Source: Zhengitettix transpicula (lineage: Eukaryota > Arthropoda > Insecta > Orthoptera > Tetrigidae). From it: a DNA stretch of 64,000 nucleotides. Below, in pieces: positions 46,101-58,694 of this stretch. The stretch is from assembly GCA_037074705.1 (NCBI GenBank), contig CM073590.1, positions 219,820,746 through 219,884,745 on the forward strand, in the 5' to 3' direction. Position numbers and translations under genes: made by a program. Numbering within the stretch: position 1 is the first letter of the stretch; each line of letters starts with the position of its first letter. The notes beneath the pieces are model-generated. The model made no database searches and was not told the DNA's origin. It saw only the letters and a program-made list of their open reading frames with translations.

Positions 46101-47400
46101 ATCCTGTCACGAAAAATCGTTCCTTCTAGGGTTGGAGCTATTGTTATGAAAAATCTGGATAAATTCACTTTATGTATAATGAAACATCCATGTATAGGAG
46201 GACAAGTAAGGACATCAACTCCTTGCGTCCCGCTATGTCAGCACTTTCATCTTCAAATTCAGACAAATAGGCGAATCGGACGTTTGTTCATTGCAGGACG
46301 TTTATGACTCGGTATTAAGCCAGATCGGCTCTTAAAGCTGTGGGAACGCAATTCTAATTACCGTGGCATTGTCCGTTCTGAAAGGAAAGTGCAGAGGCGA
46401 GGAACGTTTAAACTTTCGCTGAAAGAGACGTGCCAACAACGGCCGGTGTAATAGGCAATTGTGAAAACACTGACGGGTTTCACGGCCTGCGCTGTTCCTG
46501 TGGACACTTTGTTTCGCTATCAATTGCACGTCGCGTTTTTGGAAGCTGTCGGACAATGGCGGCTGCAGACTTCCGTCTTCGGCGTCGCCCAAGCGTGGCG
46601 CTTTGTCCTGCGCAGCGGCCATAGGCTCCGTCCTCACTCACACTCCCTCACTCTTCCGTTGGAACTCAATCACACCGTATCCGTAAAATATAAAAAATTA
46701 TATATATGAAAGAGAAATTATTCTAATCAAAATTATTGCTCATACAAACTAGACGAGAAATGATGTAAAGAGTAGCTTATTGTTTTGAGGAAATTGAATA
46801 CTCAATTACCATCAAGTAATATTATAATAATTCTCTAAAAACAATTCATCACGACTTACAATTAATTGAGGCATTAAATATACACTTTAATTATCCTAAT
46901 ACGTAAAACAACCAAGACTGTTACGAAATATGAAAGTTGGGAATTCAATAATATGGTAGTTACAAGATATTATGCATAAAATTTCGTATGATAAGATGTA
47001 TAAAATAAATAACAGTGATTTGAATGAATTAAATACGCACTAAAGCCAGTAATTTTAAATCAACAATATTTTCACCTAAAAAAAAATTGTCTTCGAAAAA
47101 AATAATAGTGACAGGATTTCATATAGTCCTCGAAAAATAAAGTATTTTTCTGGGGCGTAAGACTGAAAATTTCTAGTATTCTTTAACAAAGTCTATAAGA
47201 CCAAAAATAAAATGATTCGATTTTTTTTGTTTTATGCACACTTACATGTTATATAATTATCGACACATTTAGTATATTATTTATTTTATTACATCAATTA
47301 TTAACACATAAAAATTAATTTTAATTAAAAACCACAAAAAAATTTCAATCATTGCTGATCATTCAGGAAATTAAATTTCCTAATTAATGTAGAAAAATCT
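46101..47400. other. No supported gene; GC-rich island at 46370-46660
   Basis: The island has many CpG dinucleotides and open frames on both strands (101 codons minus, 82 plus), none recognised. CpG density suggests a host promoter/first exon or an unknown repeat. The remaining sequence is A+T-rich. Confidence 0.35.
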
Positions 47401-47495
47401 CGACCGGAACACGAATCAAACCCAGGACCTCAGCTCAGTTGGTGAGAGCACCGCGTCCGATGCGGAGGTCCTGGGTTCGTTTCCCGGTCCGATCC
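47401..47495 (+). repeat. tRNA-like sequence inside a tRNA-arm palindrome
   Basis: 47425-47491 can be drawn as a 67-nt tRNA-like cloverleaf. It has acceptor GGACC/GGTCC, a CTCAGTTGGTGAGAG D-arm, a CCGC/GCGG anticodon stem with loop GTCCGAT (CCG at 34-36), and a CTGGG/CCCGG T-stem. The T-loop reads TTCGTTT, lacking the invariant A58, so I do not call a functional tRNA. The left flank (CGACCGGAACACGAATC) is the inverted copy of a second, diverged T-arm, making a roughly 95-bp foldback. A tRNA-derived SINE in inverted arrangement fits best. Confidence 0.6.
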
Positions 47496-47724
47496 ATAAT
47501 TCACAATCCTAATTCGTTAATTATTATTAAATATACATACTGATAGCAATCATTTCGTAACAGAATGTACATTCCTGACAATACTTTACGTATCCCAGAA
47601 AGTACTATAAACAGAAATCTGTGATTCTTTTGTAGCACTTCAGAAGTTTGTATAATTTCGTATCAGTTTGAATATTATTTTTTTATAAACAGAAAATTAT
47701 TTCGTTTAATTTTTGTACTGAAAG

Positions 47725-47890
47725 ATTATATAATAAGAAAAATTGCCAAATACTGACAAAAGAAGTGATAATAAAAGTACCACAGTAGTGTGGTATTTAT
47801 ATAATTACTTCTTTTGTCTGTTTTTGTCTTCTTTTTCCTTATTAATTTTAAAAACGGACGGAAATTTTTCATTTTAAGAAAGCTTATATG
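47725..47890. mobile_element. Rep-B foldback, short copy
   Basis: AATAAGAAAAATTGCCAAAT...AAGTGATAATAAAAGTACCA meets its inverted partner (TGGTATTTATATAATTACTT...TTCCTTATT) directly at a GTAGTG centre. The hammerhead-like core and central palindrome are deleted. The outer edge GGAAATTTTTCAT matches other copies. Confidence 0.8.
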
Positions 47891-47894
47891 TCGC

Positions 47895-50800
47895 TACGTT
47901 GTTCTGTTCATTACTGCTTTATAAATACTGATAAAAATTAAATTTTTGAGAGTGTAATCGGTTCTACTGAATAAAAGCTTATGCCATGTTAAATAAGATA
48001 ATTCCAAAGTATGTCACCTAATGCACTCCACAAGTACACCCAATAACATCATAATCAATTGAGCAATTTAAAAAATAACATTACGTAAAACTGTGTCTTC
48101 CCATGTGCTTAAAACATTTTTTTCAGTGTATAGAAGTCGTAAAAATAAGGTGGTACACAACGTTAATTTGATGAATTAATTTATCTCAATTAATTATTCA
48201 GTCATATAAATCAGAAATGTAATAATTGCCATGTGATATGCGCGAGACGGATTAATATGTAATGTAAATTTAATTCTATATGTTTCCGTGGATATTTCCC
48301 ATAGGGTTTTGACCACTGACGTCACTTCTGCTTCATATAAATATTATAACTAATTTAAATTTATAACTTCAAAAATATCCTATGGAAAATAAATAAATCA
48401 CCACACCGATGAAGACAAACATTGGAAATCATCCATCTCCGAGGAAGAATAAGAAACAAAGCAAAACGGAACTGAAATGTATCATACACTCATTCAACCA
48501 AATTATAGGCAATTTTTAAGACAATCGAGAAGCAACAATCATTACGCTCCGTTCAGTTTATTTTTTCAACACTTTTACAAAAAAAAACTTATTTATCTAT
48601 TATTGATCTTTACGTCCGGAGAACGACTATCACATAAAAATCTACCTGAGTGGTGTATTTCATATGCCCTGTAGGGGACACATTCTCCACGGCTCTGCAA
48701 CGTGTTTGAGTTCTGTAGGAATTATGATTTAATGTAAATTGAACGACGCCTTGAAGTACTACACGGTTAAATATTTTATATTAATTAAAAGTAATAGCAA
48801 TGTGCCGTATCATAAATGTACTACAAAACGAATTATATTTTGGACAGTGGCACATATCTAATATTAATTAAAATTAATAGTACTTGGTCGTTATTTAAAA
48901 ATATTGCCAGTTCATCTTTAACAAGCATTACCTAACGCATTCATGTTTAATGTGACCACCATCAGGTTAATCAATGAATCTGAATCAGCCATTGTTTTGA
49001 TTAGAATTATTTATTTTGTGTCGTGACTCCAAAAACAATTCGGATTTTATTGATAATCACAATGATAAATTAATAGTAATAAGTTAATTTTATCCGCATC
49101 TAATTAAAGACACCTGCGATGAAATCACCATTACATTGTTTTTCCGCGCAGGAAATACAAGGAAACCGACTCTGAGTCAGAGTTGTAATCAGAGTCTTGG
49201 AAACTTTTGGAAAATCGTATAACTATTGTAGAAAATTCAGATATGGCGGGGCAATGACAAGGAAGTTTAGTAAAAATTTAAATAAATATATCCAGTAAAA
49301 AAGAAAGAATGATAAGCTATCAGCCCAGTCCTGACGTTAACTGCCTCTTGAGCAACAAGTCTGGAACCATTAAACTGCTTTACTGCACATGCTCTTCAAC
49401 ATGTTAAGAAAATAACGAACTTGGAGTAGACTGAGCTCGGAAAGAGTTTAGAGTTGTTACGTTCGATTCGTTTAATTATAAGCGATTGAATATGAATCCA
49501 GATCTGAATAAAAATATATGATTCACAATTTGGCTATCTGTAACAAAAAATTTACAAAAAAATATGTTAAAGTTTGCCACGAGCAATGAATAGAATTTAC
49601 TTGATATTTCTGTTACGAATATACGCAATAACCTACGCTACCGTTGCAAATCGAAAAAACTTTCGTATTGAAGATTGAATAGAAAAAAAGTGACAGGTAA
49701 CAAAAAAATAATAGCGTACACTCGACCGTTAAATTATGATGTTGTAAGCACACCTGGTAAAAGCCCTACAGCTTTCTCTAATATTTATCAGTCACTAGGC
49801 CCTTGACTCGTAAAACCGATATTTTAAGTGTATTTTATGTATTAAAAGTTTTACTCTATATAAGAAGCAAAAGAGATATTCTGTATGCTCGGATTCCACA
49901 AAATTGGCGAAAATATCTAAATAGAGACGACGGTTCACGTGTCAAATGAACTATCGGTTTGTAGGCTGTGGGTTTCCTGAGTGTTTGTCGGTGTATTTGA
50001 AGCTGTAAAGATAAGTTTTAGCCATGCATTGAGAATGCTTCGCGGTGTCTATCAAAACGTCGGCATGCATCTCGAACTGACAGCAAATAGTGATTCGTGA
50101 TGAATGTGGTCCTTAGAACATATTTGATAATCAAGTGGTATAGTGTCACGTATTAAATAAACTAGTAATAAATTTAGTTGTAACAAAACTCTGAAAACTA
50201 ATTAATGTTACGGCGAAACTTAATTATGTAGCAGTGACAAAACTGTAAATTCGTTGGAGGCACCATCATAGACGTAACTAGACGAACGATTGTTTCATGA
50301 AGTCCAAATTTCTCAGGTGACCCCATTTAAAAAAAATAAGGGTCTAACTTGAATTAAATGTAACGAATTCTTTACCAAATATAAAGTTAAACGGATAGTT
50401 ACACATTTCGCAAAAAAATTTAATTCAGTTTTGAAAATAATTATTTACACGTGTGAGACAAAGATATGATAATCAGATAAAAAAATTGTAGAAAAAAGAC
50501 TTTAGGTGTTTTTTTAAATTATGATGGACATTTTGAACTAAAATTCTAGATAACTTGGCGCTCGAGGATATCGGTTCACCAAAGAAACCCATAGATCACT
50601 ACAAGGTCTTTTACTTACAGTTTATGAAAGGTCACGCTTGTTGACACAAAAAAAATATAGTCCAAATTAATGTCACTTGAATCAATTAAAATTTAATACA
50701 ACTATCTATTTTTCTGTACAGAGAAACAATTTTAAGCCGTAAGCAAAGTAAAACATGTTCCTAATTTATTTTAAACCAACCGAGTTTTTTAACTATTCAT

Positions 50801-51377
50801 TAGTTCAATGCACCAAAATAATAATGTTGCCTTTAATTAAATATGATGAAAATACTTGTCTAGTGCATCATTTAACTTGTTAAACGACGTAAACAATTAA
50901 TATAAGATGGAAAATTTACGCTGTTCCAAATAATGAAACAAGCTAATTATAGAACAGAATGAGGTAATATGGAGACTCACGCAACTATTGTAATGAGGAT
51001 AAAACTTAAAAGGGGTCGTTTATATTTGTTTATTCAGAATTTATTTTATTAATATCGGGTGCAGTTGTTCAGCGGTGAGCTTTTATGGTCCTGTTTGTTT
51101 CGACGCTGAAGTATTCCTGCTGACCTGGGCTAGCACCATTTTCTTCAAACGTCGTTTGGTAATGCATATTGCAATTGTCATGTTCATTTTGGGGATACAG
51201 AGCCGTGGAATTACTTCTTGTGAACCTCGTGGTGGAAAAATTTTAATTCTGAGGGCGGGAATGTTAATCTCAAAGAAAGAGGGTATGACGAATATTCAAA
51301 AAGGTGATGTAGAGAAAGTATTGAGAGAGTTGAAGGAGATGCGAAAGTGATGGAAGCAATTGAATATTGGAGCAAAT
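47895..51377. other. No supported gene
   Basis: A+T-rich DNA. The 91-codon plus-strand frame at 51075-51350, with its charged C-terminus KGDVEKVLRELKEMRK, lies in slightly GC-richer DNA but is unrecognised. An inverted word pair CTCTGAGTCAGAG occurs near 49173. Confidence 0.35.
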
Positions 51378-51566
51378 TTATATATATATATAATTGGCCA
51401 ACAGTCAGAATATACATTTAAATTAATGCGTACCTTTTTTAATATTCGTCGTATATATGTACCATTAATTTAAATGTTTTTTAATATTCGTCATATATAT
51501 GTACCATTAATTTAAATGTATATTCTGACTGTTGGCCAATTATATATATATATATATATATATATA
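51378..51566. mobile_element. MITE with perfect 36-bp terminal inverted repeats in an (AT)n tract
   Basis: 51392-51427 (starting AATTGGCCAACAGTCAGAAT) and 51505-51541 region (ending ACTGTTGGCCAATT) are exact reverse complements, flanked on both sides by TATATA. The 77-bp spacer holds a 42-bp unit (TTTTTTAATATTCGTC...) at 51435-51476, repeated with one mismatch at 51477-51518, so the second unit runs into the right arm. Insertion at TA would fit a Tc1/mariner-type element, but AT repeats hide the exact duplication. Confidence 0.8.
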
Positions 51567-51599
51567 GTGGAGATTACCCACGTGCAATGTAAATTTTAT

Positions 51600-52330
51600 T
51601 TTATAAATTTTCTATAATATTATTGTCGGCGTAATTATTGAGGCCAGAGCATTTTTGGGCGCGATAATGCAAAGACTGTAAAGGTTCCTATGTGACTATT
51701 GTCGGAAAAGCATATGTAAGACGCTCAGAACTTTGGCGGAAACATTCAAAGTGATTTTGGAGCCTGACCGGAGAGGTCACGGGAGTGGTTTCGGAGTCAT
51801 AAGAGTGTGTTTTTGGGGGCCTGACTGGTCTGGTCATGGCGTGTGAATAGAGTTTTGGAGAGAAGCCGAGGATTCTCTTGACTAAATAAGTCTAAACTGA
51901 ACAAAGACTAAAGATATCACATTTAGCATTAACGTACTTCTACAGAAAACCTGTGTGACAATAAGAAAGACAACGTATAGTTCGTGAACAGTTGTTAGAG
52001 AGGCGCCAGAACTTTTGTTAAGTGAAACGATACAGAAATCAGTGTTATGGCCTGTTAATTAAATATTGTCTTTAAAAATAGAATAACTGTGGAGTGCACA
52101 ATACGGTACCAGAGCAGCACTAAATAAAAAGTGTCACGTAGAAACTTTATTTTAAACCGGTATGTAAATATAGTTTACCGTAAGATTTCTCCAGATTTGT
52201 CATATTTCTCTACATTTGTCAGATTTCTCTAGTATTTGTTTTATATAATTTTGTTATTGTAAATTAAATTTGTATTTTCTTTTCTAACTTTTGGTGACAA
52301 TTACAAATCACTATAAATTATGAGAGGGCC
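51600..52330 (+). mobile_element. Candidate LTR-like repeat
   Basis: A less A+T-rich block starts with words shared with the 39.6-kb candidate (GCATTTTT, ATGCAAARACTGT). It contains repeated GGCCTGAC/GGAGCCTGACCGG words and an AATAAA (about 52121), and is followed by TTTGGTGACA (about 52290), which resembles a retroelement primer-binding boundary. No coding internal region is visible. This is a tentative call. Confidence 0.25.
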
Positions 52331-54620
52331 AGTAAGCGGCTCTGAGTTTATGAGTATAATTAAAGCTGTAGCAATTTGTTAAAAACATAATAATGTACAA
52401 AAGTGAATCGAAATTGTAATAAATAATCTTTTTTATCTCGTTAAAAAAATATGTGTTTAAATTCAAGGTAAAATCCTGTTAACTTTCTTCCCTTTGAAAG
52501 TTCTAATACCACATAATTTGGCTAAAACGTGGTGCCATTTTTATTATTATATTAAAATGAATATTACAATATTATGTGGGCGAAAACTTCACAATTGTTT
52601 CTTCTAATTATGACTTTAAAAACATGATTACAAGAGTGAATATATCTGTTCCATGACGTATGCCTTCCTCGTAGCGTGCTATGTGACGTAGATTATGCCT
52701 TTCCGTGCAACTATTCACTTGCTTTTGTTCTACCGGGTTCGATGAACTATTGACACTCAGACAATTGAAGACCGTCCCCAAGGCAGGCGTTAACTTTAAA
52801 GTCTCCGATGAAAAGCAATGCTACTCCATTACCACACTGGTTACAAGCAGAAAAGCTGGAATACCAAATTAGCCAATACAGTTAAGAGACGCGTAAACTA
52901 CCTGAAAGTTGCTGATTAAAGGCTTGACGAACTGATTCTAGTTTCGAAACTCCGAAAGATAGTTGTGACTATGACGTCAACAATTCACTATTTCGCAATG
53001 TAAGTTACTTTTCAATTCAGTAGCCTCTTCAGAAATCTTCGGACCAATACATTCTGCAAAAATAAACATGATATGATATTTAAACCGTAAACAAGGCCAA
53101 TTTTGCAGCATGTAGCGCAGGCTGAAGATATTGAACTCTAACCAGAATTTATTTGTAAAGAATAAAACTATTGTGGTGTAGCAATTATATAAAGAGAAAT
53201 TAATTAATAACGAATTAATTCTAATTCTCAGTAATTCTTAACTTTCGTTTTTTGTAACAGTTGTTTAAAAAAGAACCTTCATATGAATGTATTGTGTATT
53301 CTTGCTGACAGAGCGTATTTTGCCAGCGCAATTACCATCTTAACTCATCCTCGGGTCGTGACCGCAGCTTCTTTCGTTACGAATCCCAAGCTTTCATTTC
53401 TCACGCAGTATTACCTCATTCGGTGTATGTTCGTGTAACTACGAATTTTTTTCCCCTCCTCGTTAACATAGTATGAGTTAAGAAAACATTCCGAAGTACG
53501 AATGTTCCGTGCGGTAAACTCAGGTGGACTAATATGCCACTAAGTTCTTTAACATGGGGTGTACTATGTAAATATTCTTCACGTCCCCTCTATGATTATT
53601 CACCAAATACTAATTCCAGTGCGATATTAAATTTTATGAGTAATTTTTTACAGCTATACTATCTTAATATAGGCACAGTATTTTGATATAAACACAGTAG
53701 TTAAAAGCATGATTGATTCTTTCAAATATTCTATCATTTCAGAACGAGTTATCAACTTTACTCCTTACTCACTTTAAAATTACTTTTCCGTGTCTTTAAT
53801 CAAATGTAATTCATTTATGTTATTTTCTTTTCAAAATTAAGCAATGTAACACGCAAACAAAATATCGCGATTTGAGGCATAGTTACTGATAGCGTAGTCT
53901 ATAATTTAAACCCAATATTAGAAGATTTTTAGCACGCGTTGCGAGTTCCGACGTTTATGAATAAATAATCAAAATCCTTATATATTTCAAACTCATCTTG
54001 TGAAATTTTTGGTACACGTATTTGCTATGTTAGTATTTAACTATAATCATGAATTAACTCTCTAACTTGTAAAACATGTAAAAGTCAAACGTAAGGAAAT
54101 ACTAATATTCATATCGACGTAAAACAACCTTAATCAGTTTAAAATAACAATATAGAAATTCTTATTTTATTTTCTTAATTTTATTTCTACATAAATACTG
54201 TAATAATTTTATTTCACCTTTATCAAACAATATTCTAGTACTACTCTTTCTATGACTTTTTGCCCTCACGATGAGGTAATCGTATTCATAACCTAAAACG
54301 AACGTCTTAACTTACTATTTTTTTCACCCCAGCACCAAAAAGCCAGTGTTCGAAAATTATTACTCTGTACCCTGGGCGTACTTCCAGAAACAAAAATCGA
54401 AGAAAATTATTTTGCAAAAAATGATTATTCGTCCTTATTATGGAATTATGTCTAACCCGATTAATTTGAAAATTGTATTTTAAAATTATTTCGAGATTAT
54501 TTGAAAACTTTTTACTGGACTAAGATATCCTCTCTATTCCTCAAACTAAAAAAATTATTAAAATATTTGCGATATTTTAAACACAAAAAAAATTATAGGA
54601 TCGACAATTGTTGTATTATG
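52331..54620. other. No recognisable gene
   Basis: A+T-rich to mixed sequence. A possible but poor hammerhead-like string at 52932-52960 is discussed among the rejected items. Confidence 0.4.
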
Positions 54621-54627
54621 TATATTA

Positions 54628-55350
54628 GGCCTGTTACAAACACGGTGATAATTTATCGCTGCCGCCGTATCCGCAGTAGTCCATTGAAGTGAATGAGAGC
54701 TTGAAATAATCCCGGCGGTAAAATTGTCTCATGGTCAGCTGGAACAGTCGCTCGGTGCCTCTAGCGCTCATCGATAAATTTATCGCCATTTGCAACTATT
54801 GGCCTACGTAACCCAATGCATGTTTGCACACAGGGCGGTTTTTCTACCGCTGGAGTTATTTTCATTCTTGATTTGAATTTTCGTATGGGAAGGTTATTTC
54901 TTGCCATCCTATATTTTGTGTCCTTTTCTTTAATATTTCGAATATGATTAATTTGGATGACATCATATATAATGTGATGCTTTTTTTCATTAATTCAAGA
55001 AATACCTGTGTTATGGGATAAAACCCAGAACATATTTCGCGTCATTCTGCCTCAACTCTTCAAACTGCGTGCAGAAAGCTCCATCCTCCTCTCGTCTTTC
55101 ATTAATTGGATGAACCCAAATCAGTCGATTTTTTCTTCTCATTTTCATTGGACGACGAAATAACAGTAATGCTAGATTTACTCTCTGTTCATTTCAAACT
55201 ACATTATTCACAGCACTCTCAATTGAGAATCGTACGACGGAAAATTTACTGACACGATAATAATCGCTGAGTGTGTAAGTATCCCGATTTCTTTGAGCCG
55301 CGACTATAATTTTAACTAAGCGATAAAAATCGCCATATGTGTAACGAGCC
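54628..55350. mobile_element. PIF/Harbinger-like noncoding element, composite
   Basis: TTA at 54625-54627 and 55351-55353 brackets inverted ends GGCCTGTTACAAACACGG...TTTATCGCT and, from the right, GGCTCGTTACACATATGG...TTTTATCGCT. A TTA duplication with GGCC/GGCTCGTT-type ends is the PIF/Harbinger pattern. A further inverted end lies inside: CGATAAATTTATCGCC...CTATTGGCC at about 54769-54803 faces the left end, closing a 176-bp sub-element. Another end-like string, TTTGCACACAGGGCGG, lies at about 54824. No transposase ORF is visible. Confidence 0.65.
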
Positions 55351-55792
55351 TTACAAATTGTGTAATATTTATACTTTCTAGTTATGTACTTATTAGTTTC
55401 TATTGTACCAAATTTTAGCCAGACTCAGCTACTCACACTTTCTACATATTAGCTCAGTTCTCTCAAATCTTTGGGTTTTAACGGACGCCAGATAAAGTTT
55501 TTAACTGAAGAAATTATCAAAACTTCGATACAATAAAATAACTTAATTAATTCGAGACATGAGACATACAATTTCTTTCAGGACATGGTTTGTTTCCGAT
55601 GTGACACGTTTATGAAGATTTTTAATGCGATTTTACTCTCTCCTAGCTTACCGCGAACTCCAACCTTAGGCTGCTAAATTATCGCATGCTTACAAGCTGC
55701 GCCGCACTCCGACAAATACCGGCACTACGGTCTACAATACTGTCAGTCGTGTCGCCGACCATGACAAATACAAAACAACAGGGACCCTCAAT

Positions 55793-55794
<2 letters not shown>

Positions 55795-55834
<40 letters not shown>
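55795..55834. repeat. (AT)n microsatellite
   Basis: AT dinucleotide tract. Confidence 0.95.
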
Positions 55835-55838
<4 letters not shown>

Positions 55839-55839
55839 C

Positions 55840-57440
55840 TCACTAGTGATTTTGGGCGTTAATGTATTTTTCTGGTATGTTTCTTTCCTTTTCTGAATTT
55901 TAATATTCATACAGACATAATTCTCTGAGTTGTAAATATCAGCTTTTCACGTTATTAAATGGATTGATAATATGATTGCAATTTAAAATGACAAAGAGCT
56001 ATTCGTTTTAAATTAGCATTATTTTTTGTAAAGACGAGATACATTTCTATGTATTTATCGTTAGTCTTCAAGTTGATATTTGGTAAGACCTCTGGCGTTT
56101 CTCCATCAACAAGACATCTAAATATTTTTTCCTTACCCATTGCTCCAGGATTTCATTTACACCTCTTACTCCATAATTATTTTCACCTTTGCTACTCAGA
56201 AGCAATTTTCCGTCATTTACTGTCTGGGTACACTGACTTCGAAGTAACTCTTTAGAGTCGGCAGCTGCGTTTCACACCGGTCTTCTTTTGGAGCGGTATT
56301 TGCTAAGTGACGTGCGAATGTTGGGTTATGACACGTTCGCGTGAAGGATTGCGCCAAGCTTTCTCACAAAACACGGCCAGAAGAAGGAAGGCGCCACAGA
56401 TTCGCTACAGAATCGTGATGTTCCGCTGGTAGCGGAAGACGCCAATCAAAAAAGCCTTCCGCGGTATTTACCAAGCTTAGCCGTGACCGTGTAAGGTCTC
56501 TGGGAGCGTTAAACAAAATAACAAGTCGGGAAAAACGCTTCTTACAACAAATTGAATCTGTGTTATAGTCACTAAGGAAAAACCGGAAAATTAGTAAAGT
56601 GTGTTCTGCAGAGCGATTTTAGGCAACGATGATGAGTTAGATATTTTCAAAAACTATGAATTGTAGAAATAATTAATTGAATGTTAAAAAGACAACCTCT
56701 TATTTAATTTAAGCAGAAACATTTGCAAAAATAAATCAATATCATCTTATACGTGTAACGTAAGTAGCTACCGTATCAATACTTCACGTAATAAATGTCT
56801 AGTTTTATTCCTGAAATATTTAAATCGGTCTATCGTATGTTAAATTATCTTGCCTACAAAAGTTATGAATATTTTCTATCTACATTTATATTTTAGTTAA
56901 TTTATCTGGCTTGTGTTTGCTCTGTAATTTGGTTCTCTTCTTTTCTCTTCAAGTAATTTCCGATCATCTGAATCGTGAAGAATGAAATAAATTATTTGAT
57001 TCCTCTTAGAAATCCATATATATTATTTAATGTGACGAATAGAAAGCGTGAGTGTCTAGAAATATTTTTTATGATAAAAATGATACACTTAATTAAGCCT
57101 AAATAATCTGTGTATTTTGTTTTAGCCAAATGTTTTATTATAAAAAAAGTGTAGCATAAATCTATATTATTATATGTACATAATTTTTAAGAATATTACT
57201 TCCTCAGTAAACTGAAATGTAAGGGCTATGCTACTTAGTATTTTCCACATTATTTGTGTAAAACTTGTCGTTTTTCCAACCACTTTAAGTTAAGCCCTGA
57301 GATCTCTGTTAAGTAACCGTTTGTTCAATTGAACATTTATTCATTTATTAATCAAACAAATTTAGTTTTAAGGTGTTATTTAAATGAAACTCATATATTC
57401 TATATTTATTCAGTATCTTTTAATAAAAACACTTCGTTTA
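55840..57440. other. No supported gene; GC-richer patch at 56250-56520
   Basis: The patch contains the direct words GCGGTATTTGCTAAG and GCGGTATTTACCAAG about 165 bp apart and the palindrome TTCCGCTGGTAGCGGAA. It may be an unknown repeat. No coding region was recognised. Confidence 0.4.
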
Positions 57441-57454
57441 TATTTTAAGAATAA

Positions 57455-57481
57455 AGCTTTCGACCTTAAAGTCATCATCAG
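57455..57481 (-). ncRNA. Hammerhead-like motif
   Basis: On the minus strand the canonical core CTGATGA (57475-57481) is followed by a GAC/GTC hairpin and GAAAG (57457-57461). A CT/T cleavage-side context follows, where T is allowed at position 17. Stem I is weak. Confidence 0.45.
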
Positions 57482-57643
57482 CTGGAATCACGCACACAAC
57501 AGAAATTATGTTCATTTTATACGAGAGGAAACTATAAATCCACTTCCTTAGTTTTGGAAATATTTTTCGGGCCAATGTAAACTTTTATAAATAAATAAAC
57601 ATACGCCAATTTTAATTCAGAAAAAAAGGATTTATTAAATTAA

Positions 57644-57674
57644 CAACGTTTCATCGTTAAAGATTAACATTCAG
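57644..57674 (-). ncRNA. Second, more degenerate hammerhead-like motif in tandem
   Basis: On the minus strand CTGAAT, a GTTAA/TTAAC hairpin, then GAAACGTTG. The core has lost G8-A9. It lies about 190 bp from the motif at 57.46 kb in the same orientation. Confidence 0.3.
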
Positions 57675-57689
57675 GGAGGAAAACCATAC

Positions 57690-58690
57690 ATAACCTCGTA
57701 TATTGATAAAAAAATGAATAGGCGAAAGATATCGACCTATTTGGCCATTTTAAATAGATAAACTAATGAAAGCCACTGATTTTTATTTAAAAATGTGATG
57801 AATGTAGTTTGATATAGGCATTGCACTAATTGTGGAACACTTATTTTAAAGATACGGTTTTTAACTTGATCGCTTTTGAGGTACAACATTGTTATAATTC
57901 ACACTTGTATATTGAATGATAAATGGCCATACTGTTTTTTTCTGCTTGAACAGGTAGAAAATGACCAAATAGGTTGAAAGCTTCAGTGTATTACATTTTT
58001 TATATCAACATACTAGACTGTGTGTGGTTTTTCTCTCTGAAGATAATAAATTGAAACGAGAAAATGCAATGCTAATTTTCCACTTAACTAATGGTGAATA
58101 TTTAAATGGTGGCCAAACTTGAAATTATAGATCAGTAAATAATTCTCCAAGAACTCGTCAGTAGAGAACTAATGCTATTAAATTCGATCTTCGTCGTTTC
58201 CTCACCACATTCTAAACTTAGATCACGTAATTCCTTTGCTCGTGCGGATGAGTGGCGTCACTCCGACAACTGCAAGCTAATAACTTCATTAATCGCTGTG
58301 GTCAAAGGGCGCCGACGTGTCGTTTAAGCCGAAATTAACAAAACACATTACGGGAAAGTTTAAACACAGACGATTCAAGAAAACTGCCGCGACGTATGAA
58401 GAAGGAATAATAAGCAACTGTTGATTAAAGCAATGACGTGTGCCTCTAACATAATATTAAATATCTGAATTGAAAGGTAAATTGATATTTGGACGGTTAA
58501 AAGGTTAATATTTCTTGCAGTAACTGAAAATATTTCATGTATAATTACAATAATATAACATCAAATGTACAGCCTGACTTTATATTCAGATGAAATCAAA
58601 TGCTTCACGTGAAATTTTAATTACAATCAAGCGTACAAAAGACGGAAATGTGAACCTGTCCATTGATTTAATATATTACTACATTACTGA
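57690..58690. other. No recognisable gene
   Basis: A+T-rich sequence; nothing recognised. Confidence 0.4.
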
Positions 58691-58694
58691 AATG

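Noticed and set aside
46332..46709. Protein-coding exon in the CpG-rich island
   Set aside because: Frames are open on both strands, as expected for GC-rich DNA. No motif, splice pair or recognised family was found.
47425..47491. Functional tRNA-Arg (anticodon CCG)
   Set aside because: The fold is tempting, but the T-loop lacks the invariant A58, the total length is short, and the sequence is embedded in a foldback with related SINE fragments elsewhere.
52932..52960. Hammerhead-like string (TTGACGA...TTTCGAAAC)
   Set aside because: The core needs an inserted T, stem II pairs only with bulges, and there is no family support in the window.
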